Assembly: GCA_012032855.1 (NCBI GenBank)
Contig: JAAUQA010000107.1
Location: 1 to 8,786 of the forward strand
Length of the DNA stretch: 8,786 bases
Origin: Candidatus Competibacteraceae bacterium
Lineage (GTDB): Bacteria > Pseudomonadota > Gammaproteobacteria > Competibacterales > Competibacteraceae
Direction: 5' to 3'
Made by a program: the position numbers and the translations under genes
Shown: one piece after another, positions 1 to 7,304 of the stretch
How the letters are laid out: the number at the start of each line of letters is the position of its first letter
Position numbering within the stretch: position 1 is the first letter of the stretch
Notes under the pieces: generated by a model
Told to the model about the DNA's origin: nothing
Seen by the model: only the letters and a program-made list of their open reading frames with translations
Database searches by the model: none

Positions 1-18
1 AAGGACTTCTACGCTCAT
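1..18 (-). CDS. sucB: Start of sucB, dihydrolipoamide succinyltransferase (E2o), partial
   Basis: Only the first six codons (MSVEVL) are in the window; the gene runs off the left edge. The peptide matches the usual E2o N-terminus, which begins M-S-x-E-V and leads into the lipoyl domain. The ATG lies two bases after the rebuilt sucA stop codon, and a purine-rich GGAAGG in the last sucA codons sits about eight bases upstream as a ribosome binding site. The tight spacing indicates a sucAB operon with coupled translation. E2o transfers succinyl groups from E1 to CoA in the 2-oxoglutarate dehydrogenase complex. The identification relies heavily on the sucA context because so little of the protein is visible. 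Confidence 0.75.
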
Positions 19-20
19 TG

Positions 21-2883
21 TTAAACCTTCCCGTTATTGTTGGTTACCCCACCGAGGGCTTCGTTGATCAACGTTTGTTGTTGCTCAAATATGCATGCTG
101 TAGTAGCCGACTGCCCGGCGATGCGGATGGCGGACGGCCGACATAGCGCACGTCTTGCTTAGAACCGAGTGCGCGGTGCAGATCGTGTTGGATTTCGTAC
201 CAGGCGCCCTGATTGCGGGGTTCGTCCTGACACCAAATAATCTCTTTAGCCTTGGAATAGCGTTCCAATTCCTCCGTATAGCGCTGCTCGGGAAATGGAT
301 AAAGCTGCTCAATACGTAACAGAGCGACGTTATCCAAGCCACGTTCACGGCGCGCTTCCAACAGATCGTAATAAACTTTGCCGCAACAGAATACCAGCCG
401 CTCGACTTTTTCGGATTGATCTCGTCAATCTCACCGATGATGGTCTGGAAACTGCCTTGCGTCAGATCCTCTAACGAGTTGACCGCCAGTTTGTGACGCA
501 GCAGACTCTTGGGGCTCATCACGATCAGTGGTTTGCGGAAGGTACGTAACACCTGCCGACGCAGCATGTGAAAGGTTTGCGCCGGGGTGGTCGGCACGCA
601 AACTTGCATATTGTTTTCAGCGCACAGTTGTAGATACCGCTCCATGCGGGCGGAGGAGTGTTCCGGTCCTTGACCCTCGTAGCCGTGCGGCAACAGCAAT
701 ACCAAACCGCACAATCGGCCCCATTTGGCCTCGCCCGAGGAGATAAACTGGTCGATCACCACCTGTGCCCCATTGGCGAAATCACCGAACTGCGCTTCCC
801 AAATCACTAAACCGTTGGGTTCTGCGGTGCTATAACCGTATTCGTAGCCTAGTACTGCTTCCTCGGACAGAATCGAGTCAATTACCATAAACGTCGGTTG
901 ATCGGAGAACAGATTAGCCAGCGGGGTAAAGCTGCTGCCATCCTGTTGGTTATGCAACACAGCATGGCGGTGGAAGAAGGTGCCGCGCCCGGCGTCCTGA
1001 CCGGAGATGCGGACTTGGAATCCTGCTTTCAACACCGTAGCATACGCCAAGTTCTCGGCGAAGCCCCAATCCAGCGCCAGCGCTCCGGCAGCCATTTTGC
1101 GCCGGTCGTCCATGATTTTGGCGACGCGGGGATGCAATCCGAAGCCTTCCGGCAGTGTCAACAGGCGTTCCGATAACTCGCGAATCGTATCCAGCGATGC
1201 TGCGGTGTTGACCGGCGCATCCCAGTTTTTATCCTTGAGTTTGGACCAATCCACCGTGAACAGATCATCCACTTTGTCCAACAGAGGGCGAGAAACTTGG
1301 CGTCCGGCATCCAAATCCTCTTGATACCCGGTTTGCATGGCGTGGATCTCCTGTTCCGTAACGACTCCTTTCGCGACTAATTGCTCACCGTATAAAGTGG
1401 CGATGGTTTTGCGCGCGCGAATTTTTTTGTACATCATCGGTTGGGTAGCGGCGGGTTCGTCCGCTTCGTTATGGCCGAGCCGCCGGTAGCAAATCATGTC
1501 GATAACCACGTCCTTGTTGAATTCCATACGGTAATCCAACGCCAGTCGGGTCACATACAACACCGTTTCCGGATCATCGCCGTTGACATGGAAAATCGGC
1601 GCTTGAACCATTTTGGCCACATCGGTGCAGTACAGCGCGGAACGGGTATCGAGCGGGTTGCTGGTGGTAAAGCCGATCTGGTTATTGATGACGATGTGCA
1701 CCGTGCCACCCGTACGATAGCCACGCACCTGCGACATCTGCAAACACTCCATCACCACGCCTTGGCCGGCGAAGGCGGCGTCGCCGTGAATCAGGATCGG
1801 CAACGCCTCGCCAAACGGCAAAATCTCCTGGCCGCGGCGGCGACGTTCCAGCCGGGCGCGCACTGAACCTTCCACCACCGGGTTAGCGATCTCCAGATGA
1901 GACGGGTTGAAAGCCAAGGCCAGATGCACGGGGCCACCCGGGGTGACCACATTAGAAGAAAAGCCCATGTGATATTTCACGTCGCCGGTGCTGCTTTCCG
2001 GAACCCGGCTTTTGCCTTCGAACTCGGCAAACAATTCCTGAGGCGATTTGCCGATGATATTGACCAGCACATTCAAGCGACCGCGATGCGCCATGCCGAT
2101 GACGATTTCCTTGACACCGAACCCGCCTGCTCGCTGAATCAAGTCTTCCATCATGGGAATCAAACTGTCGCCTCCTTCCAGAGAGAAGCGTTTTTGCCCG
2201 ACATAACGATTGTGCAGATACCGTTCTAATCCCTCTGCAGAGATCAACGACTTTAACAACCAGCGGCGCTGTTCGGAGCCGAGGTCGGGTCGGACCCGCT
2301 GACCTTCCAGCCGTTTTTGAATCCAGCGTTTCTCTTCGGTTTTGACAATATGCTGATACTCGGAACCGATGGTGCCGGTGTAGACCTCACGCAATAGATC
2401 AAGAATATCGCGCAACGGCAACTGGTCGTCCGAGAACAGTGAACCGGTGTTGAAGGGTAAGGTCATATCGGCTTCGTTCAAGCCGTGAAAGCCCGGATCC
2501 AAATCCGGCACGGGGGGTCGCTCGCGCAGTTTTAAGGGATCCAAATCGGCCGCTTGATGACCACGATTACGGTAGGCGTTGATCAGCCGCAACACAGCCG
2601 ATTGTTTTTCCGCTGCTGCCGGAGTCATTACCTCGCCGCCGCTGACGACCAGCGGGCGCTGCTTGGCCAAATTGGCAAACGAATCCCGAATCGGGCCGTG
2701 CGCAACGTCCCGCACTTCGCCATAAGCTTGGCTAAGACTTTGGAAATAGCTTTGCCAATGCGGACTGACCGATTCAGGATCGCGCAAATAGCTTTCGTAT
2801 AAATCTTCGATAAAGGCTGCGTTGCCGCCGTACAGCGGTGAACTTTGCCGAAATCGTTCGATGAGGGAGAGTGTGCTGCTCAT
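21..2883 (-). CDS. sucA: 2-oxoglutarate dehydrogenase E1 component, frameshifted near its 3' end
   Basis: This is the thiamine diphosphate-dependent E1 subunit that decarboxylates 2-oxoglutarate in the TCA cycle and passes the succinyl group to SucB. An N-terminal helical segment (about residues 10-50, YLRDPESVSPHW) is followed by HRGRLNVL (about 265), the ThDP/Mg site GDAAFAGQG...NNQIGFTT (from about 367), GHNEADEP (about 470) and GQDAGRGTFFHRHA (about 628). The ATG at 2883 has AGAGAA just upstream. The uninterrupted frame runs to about residue 824 and is then broken by three single-base indels: one base missing in the T run 407-411 (plus strand), one extra in CCC 114-116, one extra in AAA 87-89. 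Rebuilding restores ...LVFCCGKVYYDLLEARR...GRPPSASP-AVGYYSMHI-EQQQTLINEALGG and a TAA at 21-23. The rebuilt protein is about 953 residues, close to the family size. As written, the frame stops at 85-87, losing the correct C-terminal region. The family call is firm; whether the lesions are real is not known. Confidence 0.95.
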
Positions 2884-2916
2884 AACGTTCTCTTTGATTC
2901 CCGGCTAATGTCTTTA

Positions 2917-2950
2917 ACCCCTGCTCAATCCAACCGTCGGTTGCAGGGGT
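2917..2950. promoter_or_regulatory. Nested inverted repeat in the sucA leader
   Basis: ACCCCTGC (2917-2924) pairs with GCAGGGGT (2943-2950). Inside lies CAACCGTCGGTTG (2931-2943), a perfect 6-bp inverted repeat around one central base that would fold with a 3-base loop. The structure lies 33 bases upstream of the sucA start, on the 3' side of the globin gene. No T-run follows it on either strand, so it is not a standard intrinsic terminator. It could be a leader hairpin or an operator. Pairing is seen directly; function is inferred. Confidence 0.35.
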
Positions 2951-2985
2951 ATGAGTTGGTTTGACTGTTTGAAAAGGATAGCAAA

Positions 2986-3003
2986 CCCGAACGGGCAACG
3001 CCC
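2986..3003 (-). terminator. Possible weak hairpin terminator after the globin gene
   Basis: Fourteen bases past the rebuilt globin stop, GGGC-GTT-GCCC is followed by an overlapping alternative CCCG-TT-CGGG on the minus strand; a short CCTTTTC stretch comes a few bases later. The stems are only four base pairs and the T stretch is poor. This may weakly end globin transcription before sucA, but it could be chance. Confidence 0.2.
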
Positions 3004-3016
3004 TGAATTTGGGCAT

Positions 3017-3428
3017 TTATTGTTGTGTGATGGGATGTGCGTCGGGTTCCTGCTGGTTGCGCATATGGTCTGCCGTCATAAAAAAAAGAACGTTGTAATT
3101 GCATCGCCAGCATTTTTTCAACACCCAAATCTTCCAGGGCTTGAAACATACATAGCAACCATTGATCGCGTTCCCGGATGCCGATAGCAAAGGGCAAATG
3201 GCGTGCACGCAGGCGGGGGTGGCCGTAACGTTCCATATACAGCGACGGGCCACCCAGCCAACCGGAGAGAAACAAAAACAGTTTTTCCCGCGACTGTTCC
3301 AGGTTCTCGGGATGGAGCTTACGCACTTCCCAAGCCTCCGGCAGAGTATCCATCAGGGTATAAAAATGATCGACCAATTCGCGGACCTTGCTTGCTCCGC
3401 CCAGCCGTTCATAAGGTGTTGGTGGCAT
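3017..3428 (-). CDS. Group II truncated haemoglobin (trHbO type), frameshifted in a T8 run
   Basis: This is a small haem protein of the 2-on-2 globin family, class II, whose members bind oxygen and other diatomic ligands in the cytoplasm; the physiological role varies. Visible hallmarks are Tyr23 (B10, in HFY), the GWLGGP turn (56-61), YGHPRLRARH with proximal His77 (F8), and Trp90 (G8, in DQWLLCM), typical of group II. After MQLQRSFF the reading frame is disturbed at a run of eight T on the coding strand (A 3080-3087 on the plus strand). With seven T the protein continues MTADHMRNQQ, the normal family ending, to a TAA at 3017, giving about 136 residues. Read as written, the frame instead runs to 2925 and adds an unrelated tail after the FF. 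It lies divergent from aidB with a 98-base gap and upstream of sucA on the same strand. The ribosome binding site before the ATG is weak. Confidence 0.88.
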
Positions 3429-3526
3429 GATGATAAACCGAGGTAATGACGTATCGCAGTGACAGTAAAAACGGTTGCTTATTGCGCTCTAAAGTCTAAC
3501 TCAGTCAGGAATTCAGAGGCAAAGTC

Positions 3527-5196
3527 ATGACAACGACTCCCTATACTCCGTTCGGTGAAACCCACACGGTATTCAATCAACCGCCACCGCTGCATAACTA
3601 TCATCCGTATGAACAAGACCTTGCCCTGCAAGAGGCGCTGCATCGAGAAGGCGGAGGATGGGCGGAGGAGCGTATTCGTGCCTATGCTACCCTCACCGGG
3701 TCGGCGACGATGATCGCGCAAGGTTTCCAGGCCAATGACTCTCCACCTGTCCTGTACACGCATGATCGGTTCGGCCACCGCATTGATTGGGTGGATTATC
3801 ATCCCGCCTATCATCAACTCATGGCTACGGCGATCACCCACGGCCTACATTCATTACCTTGGACACAGCCCCAACCGGGTGCCCATGTCGCCCGCGCGGC
3901 ATTGGAATATCTGCACGCGCAGGTCGAAGCAGGCACCTGTTGTCCACTGACCATGACCTTCGCCTGCATCCCCGCCATTCGCCGGCAACCCGGTATTGCG
4001 CAGGTGTGGGAACCCCTTATCATCGCCGAACACTATGATCCCCGCGATGTGCCGGTCATCCAAAAGCAGGGCGCGACGATCGGCATGGCCATGACCGAAA
4101 AGCAGGGCGGCACCGATGTGCGGGCCAATACCACGCGCGCTTACCAGGTAGGCGACGGGGGGCCGGAGGAAGCCTATGAATTGGTCGGTCACAAATGGTT
4201 TTGTTCAGCCCCGAACAGTGACGCGTTTTTGGTTCTGGCGCAAACGGAACAGGGCTTATCCTGTTTTCTCTTGCCGCGCTGGCGACCGGACGGTAGCCGC
4301 AATGCAATGTCGATTCAACGGCTCAAAAACAAGTTGGGCAATGTGTCGAATGCTTCCAGTGAAGTCGAATATCGTGGCGCCTATGCGCAAATGTTGGGCG
4401 AAGCAGGCCGCGGTGTGCAGACCATTATCGAGATGGTGGCCTTGACCCGCTTCGATTGCATGGTGGGATCAGCCGGTTTGATGCGCCAAGCGGTTGCGCA
4501 GGTGACTCATCATATTACCCACCGGTCAGTGTTCGGCAAGCGATTGGGGGAACAGCCCTTGATGCAAAATGTCGTCGCCGATCTAGTTTTGGAATCCGAG
4601 GCTGCCTTGGTATTGGCGATGCGGGTCGGGCGTGCGTTGGATCAAGCCGATGCGCAGGACACAGAACGTCACTTGGCGCGCTGCTCACGGCAATCGGTAA
4701 GTATTGGATCTGTAAACGCGCGCCGGGGCATATCAACGAAGCGCAGGAATGCTTGGGAGGGGCAGGTTATGTGGAGGAATCCATTTTGCCGCGCCTGTAT
4801 CGCGAAGCGCCGGTGAATTCGATCTGGGAAGGCAGCGGCAACGTGCAGTGTTTAGACGTGTTACGGGCATTGTCCCGCGAGCCTGCAGTGCGGGATGTCT
4901 ATCTGACCGAAATTAAAGCAGCGCAGGGAGCTGACCGGCGTTTGGATCGTGCTATTGCCGACCTGGAAAACGAGTGTGGAAATAACCACGATCCGGAATA
5001 TAACGCGCGGTGGGTCGTTGAGAAAATGGCATTGGCGTTGCAGGCGTCTTTATTGCTGCGAGCGGGCAATTCAATGTTAGCCGATGCGTTTTGCGCTTCC
5101 CGCCTAAACGGTGACCGAGGAGTGGTTTACGGAACCCTGCCTTGGGGAGTGGATTGCAAGCGGCTGATTGAGAGAGCCTGGCCCGCTTTGGGTTAA
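3527..5196 (+). CDS. aidB: AidB-like acyl-CoA dehydrogenase family flavoprotein, one frameshift
   Basis: This is a FAD-containing member of the acyl-CoA dehydrogenase superfamily, most like E. coli AidB, a protein of the adaptive response to alkylation that binds DNA and has weak isovaleryl-CoA dehydrogenase activity. The N-terminus carries the AidB signature HTVFNQPPPL (about residues 13-22). HAQVEAG, MTEKQGGTDV (189-198, FAD site), GHKWF (221-225), RLKNKLGN and TRFDC (307-311) follow. After about residue 385 the frame breaks near 4678-4682, where one base (probably a C in GCGCGC-CTG) is missing. The next frame continues LLTAIGKYWICKRAPGH...ECLGGAGYVEESILPRLYRE, then NSIWEGSGN with the Glu at the usual acyl-CoA dehydrogenase base position (about 435), and the AidB C-terminal domain to TAA at 5194-5196. 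The rebuilt length is about 556 residues against 541 in E. coli. GAGG lies seven bases before the ATG. Whether it acts in DNA protection or branched-chain acyl-CoA oxidation here cannot be told from sequence. Confidence 0.9.
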
Positions 5197-5231
5197 TCAG
5201 TGATGTGGGTGAACCGGTTCTCGTCGGGAAT

Positions 5232-5240
5232 TGCTATAAT
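5232..5240 (+). promoter_or_regulatory. Extended -10 promoter element for the cytochrome c gene
   Basis: TGCTATAAT is a perfect extended -10 (TGn plus consensus TATAAT) about 80 bases upstream of the cytochrome start and just past the end of aidB. No good -35 is visible at 16-18 bases, which is normal for extended -10 promoters. It would place the start of transcription near 5247 and give the cytochrome gene, and possibly djlA, a promoter separate from aidB. Confidence 0.5.
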
Positions 5241-5320
5241 CGGCTATCAGCGTGCCTTTTGCACAGGGGTTGGTATAGGTGGGCAGTCCAGCCCTGCCAA
5301 TCCGATTGAGAGAATGAGCT

Positions 5321-5644
5321 GTGAGGTCATACGGCGGAATCTTACTTATCCTGTTTGTCCTGGCTAGTGCCGGTATTGTGCAGGCCGGTGACGTCCCTGC
5401 AGGCAAAGCCAAATCCATCGCTTGCCTTGCGTGTCATGGGATCGATGGTATCGGCACCAATCCACAGCGGCCGAATTTAGCCGGACAGAAAGCGCATTAT
5501 TTGAGTCAACAGCTTCGTGCGTTTCGCGATGGAGACCGTGTTGACCCGGCCATGAATGCGGTCGCAAAAATGCTGAGCGATGCAGATATTGAAAATTTAG
5601 CAGCTTACTACAGCAGCCTATCAAACACGGGTAAACCTGAATGA
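5321..5644 (+). CDS. Small periplasmic class I cytochrome c
   Basis: The 107-residue protein has a Sec signal peptide (hydrophobic residues 7-18, likely cleavage after VQA at 22), a single haem attachment site CLACH (Cys35, Cys38, His39), the PNLAGQKAHYL segment (51-61) and the C-terminal AKMLSDADIENLAAYYSSL typical of c4/c5/c553-type monohaem cytochromes. Met78 is the likely sixth haem ligand, with Met84 the alternative. It is a mobile electron carrier in the periplasm; its partner oxidase or dehydrogenase is not in the window. The start is GTG, with GAGAG about ten bases upstream; an ATG at 5314 is out of frame. The length matches single-domain members and the frame is intact. It lies about 55 bases before the probable start of djlA in the same direction. 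Confidence 0.9.
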   Translation: MRSYGGILLILFVLASAGIVQAGDVPAGKAKSIACLACHGIDGIGTNPQRPNLAGQKAHYLSQQLRAFRDGDRVDPAMNAVAKMLSDADIENLAAYYSSLSNTGKPE

Positions 5645-5699
5645 ATACAACCCTCTGTAGACAGTGTGCCTGAGGATGATGAACGCGGGGACAACGCAT

Positions 5700-6527
5700 T
5701 TGAACTGGTGGGGCAAATTAGTCGGCGGTGGCCTGGGCTTCATGATGGGCGGTCCGCTGGGTGCCATGTTGGGGATTGCGGTCGGTCACAATTTCGATAA
5801 CGGCAGCTTCCACTGGCCTAATCAAGCAGGACCGGCATTGGGTGGAAAAGGGCAAACTCAAGCTGTCTTTTTTAATACCACTTTCCGGGTGATGGGGCAT
5901 CTCGCTAAACGCGACGGCCGTGTTTCTGAACATGAAATTGCTGCAGCGCAAGCCGTCATGACCCATCTCCAGTTGAATGCCGCACGGAAGCAGGAAGCCA
6001 TTAAACTGTTTGAGGAAGGCAAACAAGCGAATTTCAATTTGGATGCAGTGTTGACATTATTCCTGCACAATTGTGGAAACCAACCGCCATTGATACGCCG
6101 TTTCGTCGAGATTCAGTTGAGCACGGCCTATGCCGATGGGATATTGCATCCGGTGAAGCGTGAACGCTTGCTGTATATCTGCAACCGATTGGGGTTCTCG
6201 CGGCTTAGTTTCGACAAACTGGATGCGTTCGTGCGGCGTCGTTATCAAGCCAATGCGGGTCGGCATGATGGACGACAGCACACTGGCGGAGTCCATCGCC
6301 CTCGACCGACAGCGGACCTATTAGCTCAAGCTTACGTCACATTGGGACTCAAGCGCGATGCCACTGTTGAGGAAGTCAAACGGGCCTACCGCCGCTTACT
6401 CAGCCAATATCATCCCGATAAACTCGCCGCCAAGGACTTATCTCCAGAGTTGATGAGTAAAGCTACAGAAAAAACCCGCGAGATCAAAACCGCTTATGAG
6501 CGGATAAAAGAAAGACGCGGATTTTAG
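5700..6527 (+). CDS. djlA: DjlA-type membrane-anchored DnaJ-like co-chaperone
   Basis: This is an inner-membrane J-domain protein that stimulates DnaK; E. coli DjlA is linked to envelope stress and capsule signalling. A glycine-rich N-terminal membrane segment (residues 5-26, GKLVGGGLGFMMGGPLGAML) is followed by a TerB-like helical domain (about 57-175, with HLAKRDGRVSEHE and TAYADG), a basic linker, and a C-terminal J domain (about 210-275) with the HPD motif at 238-240 and KRAYRRLLSQYHPDK around it. Counted from the TTG at 5700 it is 275 residues, near E. coli's 271, and begins MNWWGKLVGG as expected for the family, with GGGG about nine bases upstream. In-frame GTG 5664 and ATG 5676 or 5679 are alternative starts that would add 7 to 12 residues. 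The gene is intact, and may be co-transcribed with the cytochrome. Confidence 0.9.
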   Translation: MNWWGKLVGGGLGFMMGGPLGAMLGIAVGHNFDNGSFHWPNQAGPALGGKGQTQAVFFNTTFRVMGHLAKRDGRVSEHEIAAAQAVMTHLQLNAARKQEAIKLFEEGKQANFNLDAVLTLFLHNCGNQPPLIRRFVEIQLSTAYADGILHPVKRERLLYICNRLGFSRLSFDKLDAFVRRRYQANAGRHDGRQHTGGVHRPRPTADLLAQAYVTLGLKRDATVEEVKRAYRRLLSQYHPDKLAAKDLSPELMSKATEKTREIKTAYERIKERRGF

Positions 6528-6547
6528 GGCATCATTTCTGTTGTTGA

Positions 6548-6576
6548 TTGTGTCGGATTGCTGTATTTCGTATACT
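6548..6576 (+). promoter_or_regulatory. Sigma70-type promoter of the tRNA-Thr gene
   Basis: TTGTGT (6548-6553) and TATACT (6571-6576) are separated by exactly 17 bases, and the tRNA starts 21 bases after the -10. The -10 matches consensus at five of six positions; the -35 keeps TTG. This is a good fit for a dedicated tRNA promoter. Confidence 0.6.
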
Positions 6577-6597
6577 TTGAAGGCTAGTAATCCACAA

Positions 6598-6673
<76 letters not shown>

Positions 6674-6782
6674 TTAAATCAAAGAGTTAAAATTTCTTCT
6701 TCTAGGTTTTCTGCTTAGGGATACCCGTTGGGGCGCCCAATCGTACAGAATCAACCAGTTTTTTCGTGGTAGTAAAAATGGG

Positions 6783-6968
6783 TTAGAGCGCCGCGAGATC
6801 CTTGCTGGTCTCGCCCATGTTCTCTTTGCAAGACCGAATCGTCACAATCTCGAACCAACTCTCGAATTCATTCGGACTGGCCAGCACGGTCCCAGGGAGG
6901 CTATTTTTGATGAACACCATCACTTCGTCCGTTGCGCTGACGGCATCGACGAGTGCGCTCAATTTCAT
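6783..6968 (-). CDS. Short hypothetical protein, possibly a gene remnant
   Basis: This 61-codon ORF encodes an acidic peptide with no membrane segment or signal peptide. I do not recognise the family. Codon third positions are strongly G/C-biased on this strand, and the part from VMVFIKNSLPGTV to NMGETSKDLAAL reads like real protein, with mixed hydrophobic and charged residues. A TGA lies directly before the ATG in frame, and no clear ribosome binding site is seen, so it may be the surviving tail of a longer gene or a free-standing small gene. The plus-strand ORF across the same bases has a less protein-like composition. Confidence 0.35.
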   Translation of the reverse strand: MKLSALVDAVSATDEVMVFIKNSLPGTVLASPNEFESWFEIVTIRSCKENMGETSKDLAAL

Positions 6969-7058
6969 TCATTGCCGACAGTTATTTGACTGACTTCAGC
7001 AAAAGAAGTACACGATTATCGATTCCGCCAAACTTCATAAGAAAAAGCCCGTAAACAA

Positions 7059-7243
7059 GTGTCCGAAGCAGGTTATTCTCCCTAAAATCCATTGGTATTC
7101 AAACCCTTGATGTGGGACACATGATCGGACACATCCGTCAGTTTCAGACACATCCGAGGTGTCCGCCGGGTCGGATGTGTCCGAACCCAAGCGGTTTGAT
7201 TTTTATGGTCGTCGGACAGATCGGGACAGATCGGACACATGAT
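7059..7243. repeat. Cluster of short TCGGACACAT-type repeats in both orientations
   Basis: About nine copies of a 7-13 base motif lie within 185 bases. Forward copies are at 7114-7122, 7125-7137 (TCGGACACATCCG), 7144-7157 (one change) and, in tandem, 7212-7220, 7221-7230 and 7231-7240. Inverted copies are at 7059-7066, 7159-7165 and 7171-7184 (TCGGATGTGTCCGA). GGACACATGAT occurs exactly twice, at 7115-7125 and 7233-7243. Spacings of 9, 10 and 19 bases are not multiples of three, so the repeats are conserved as DNA and not as a peptide repeat. They resemble iterons or a multi-site operator. Confidence 0.6.
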
Positions 7244-7267
7244 TCCCTACCCAATCTATTTGAATCA

Positions 7268-7283
7268 GACGGCAGTTGCCGTC
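7268..7283. repeat. Perfect palindrome GACGGCA-GT-TGCCGTC
   Basis: Seven bases pair perfectly around a two-base centre, between the repeat cluster and the broken end of the IS66 transposase. No T-run follows. It could be a protein-binding site or a remnant of an element end; function is unknown. Confidence 0.4.
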
Positions 7284-7304
7284 CGTCGATTTAAGGTGGC
7301 TTAC

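Larger units (their letters stand above)
6674..7304. other. Gene-poor region between tRNA-Thr and the IS66 remnant
   Basis: This stretch has no recognisable full gene. It holds one short minus-strand ORF (6783-6968), a small hairpin TTGGG-GCG-CCCAA at 6728-6740, the TCGGACACAT repeat cluster (7059-7243) and a palindrome at 7268-7283. Base composition is more mixed than in the core genes, with AT-rich patches near 6675-6715 and 6990-7060. It is probably a patchwork of mobile-element remnants. Confidence 0.6.

Noticed and set aside
85..87. TGA after MHI in sucA as a selenocysteine or recoded stop.
   Set aside because: The following sequence in that frame is not the family C-terminus; removing one base from the AAA run restores it, so this is an indel.
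528..2229. Several plus-strand ORFs (528-746, 898-1176, 1441-1866, 1897-2229).
   Set aside because: They lie opposite strongly conserved sucA sequence and show no family features; they are shadows of its codons.
2925..3079. The extra C-terminal tail of the globin as a novel domain.
   Set aside because: The tail has low-complexity polar composition, and the neighbouring frame gives the exact family ending.
4456..4680. A separate gene starting at 4456 on the plus strand.
   Set aside because: Its first part is an out-of-frame shadow of AidB; only the part after about 4682 is real and belongs to aidB.
6728..6740. Intrinsic terminator after the tRNA (TTGGG-GCG-CCCAA).
   Set aside because: The nearest T-run is about 17 bases downstream, too far for a standard terminator.
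7059..7243. CRISPR array.
   Set aside because: Units are only 7-13 bases, of mixed orientation and uneven spacing, with no unique spacers and no cas genes.
7112..7294. Plus-strand ORF through the repeat cluster.
   Set aside because: Its composition follows the DNA repeats, there is no ribosome binding site, and there is no recognisable family.
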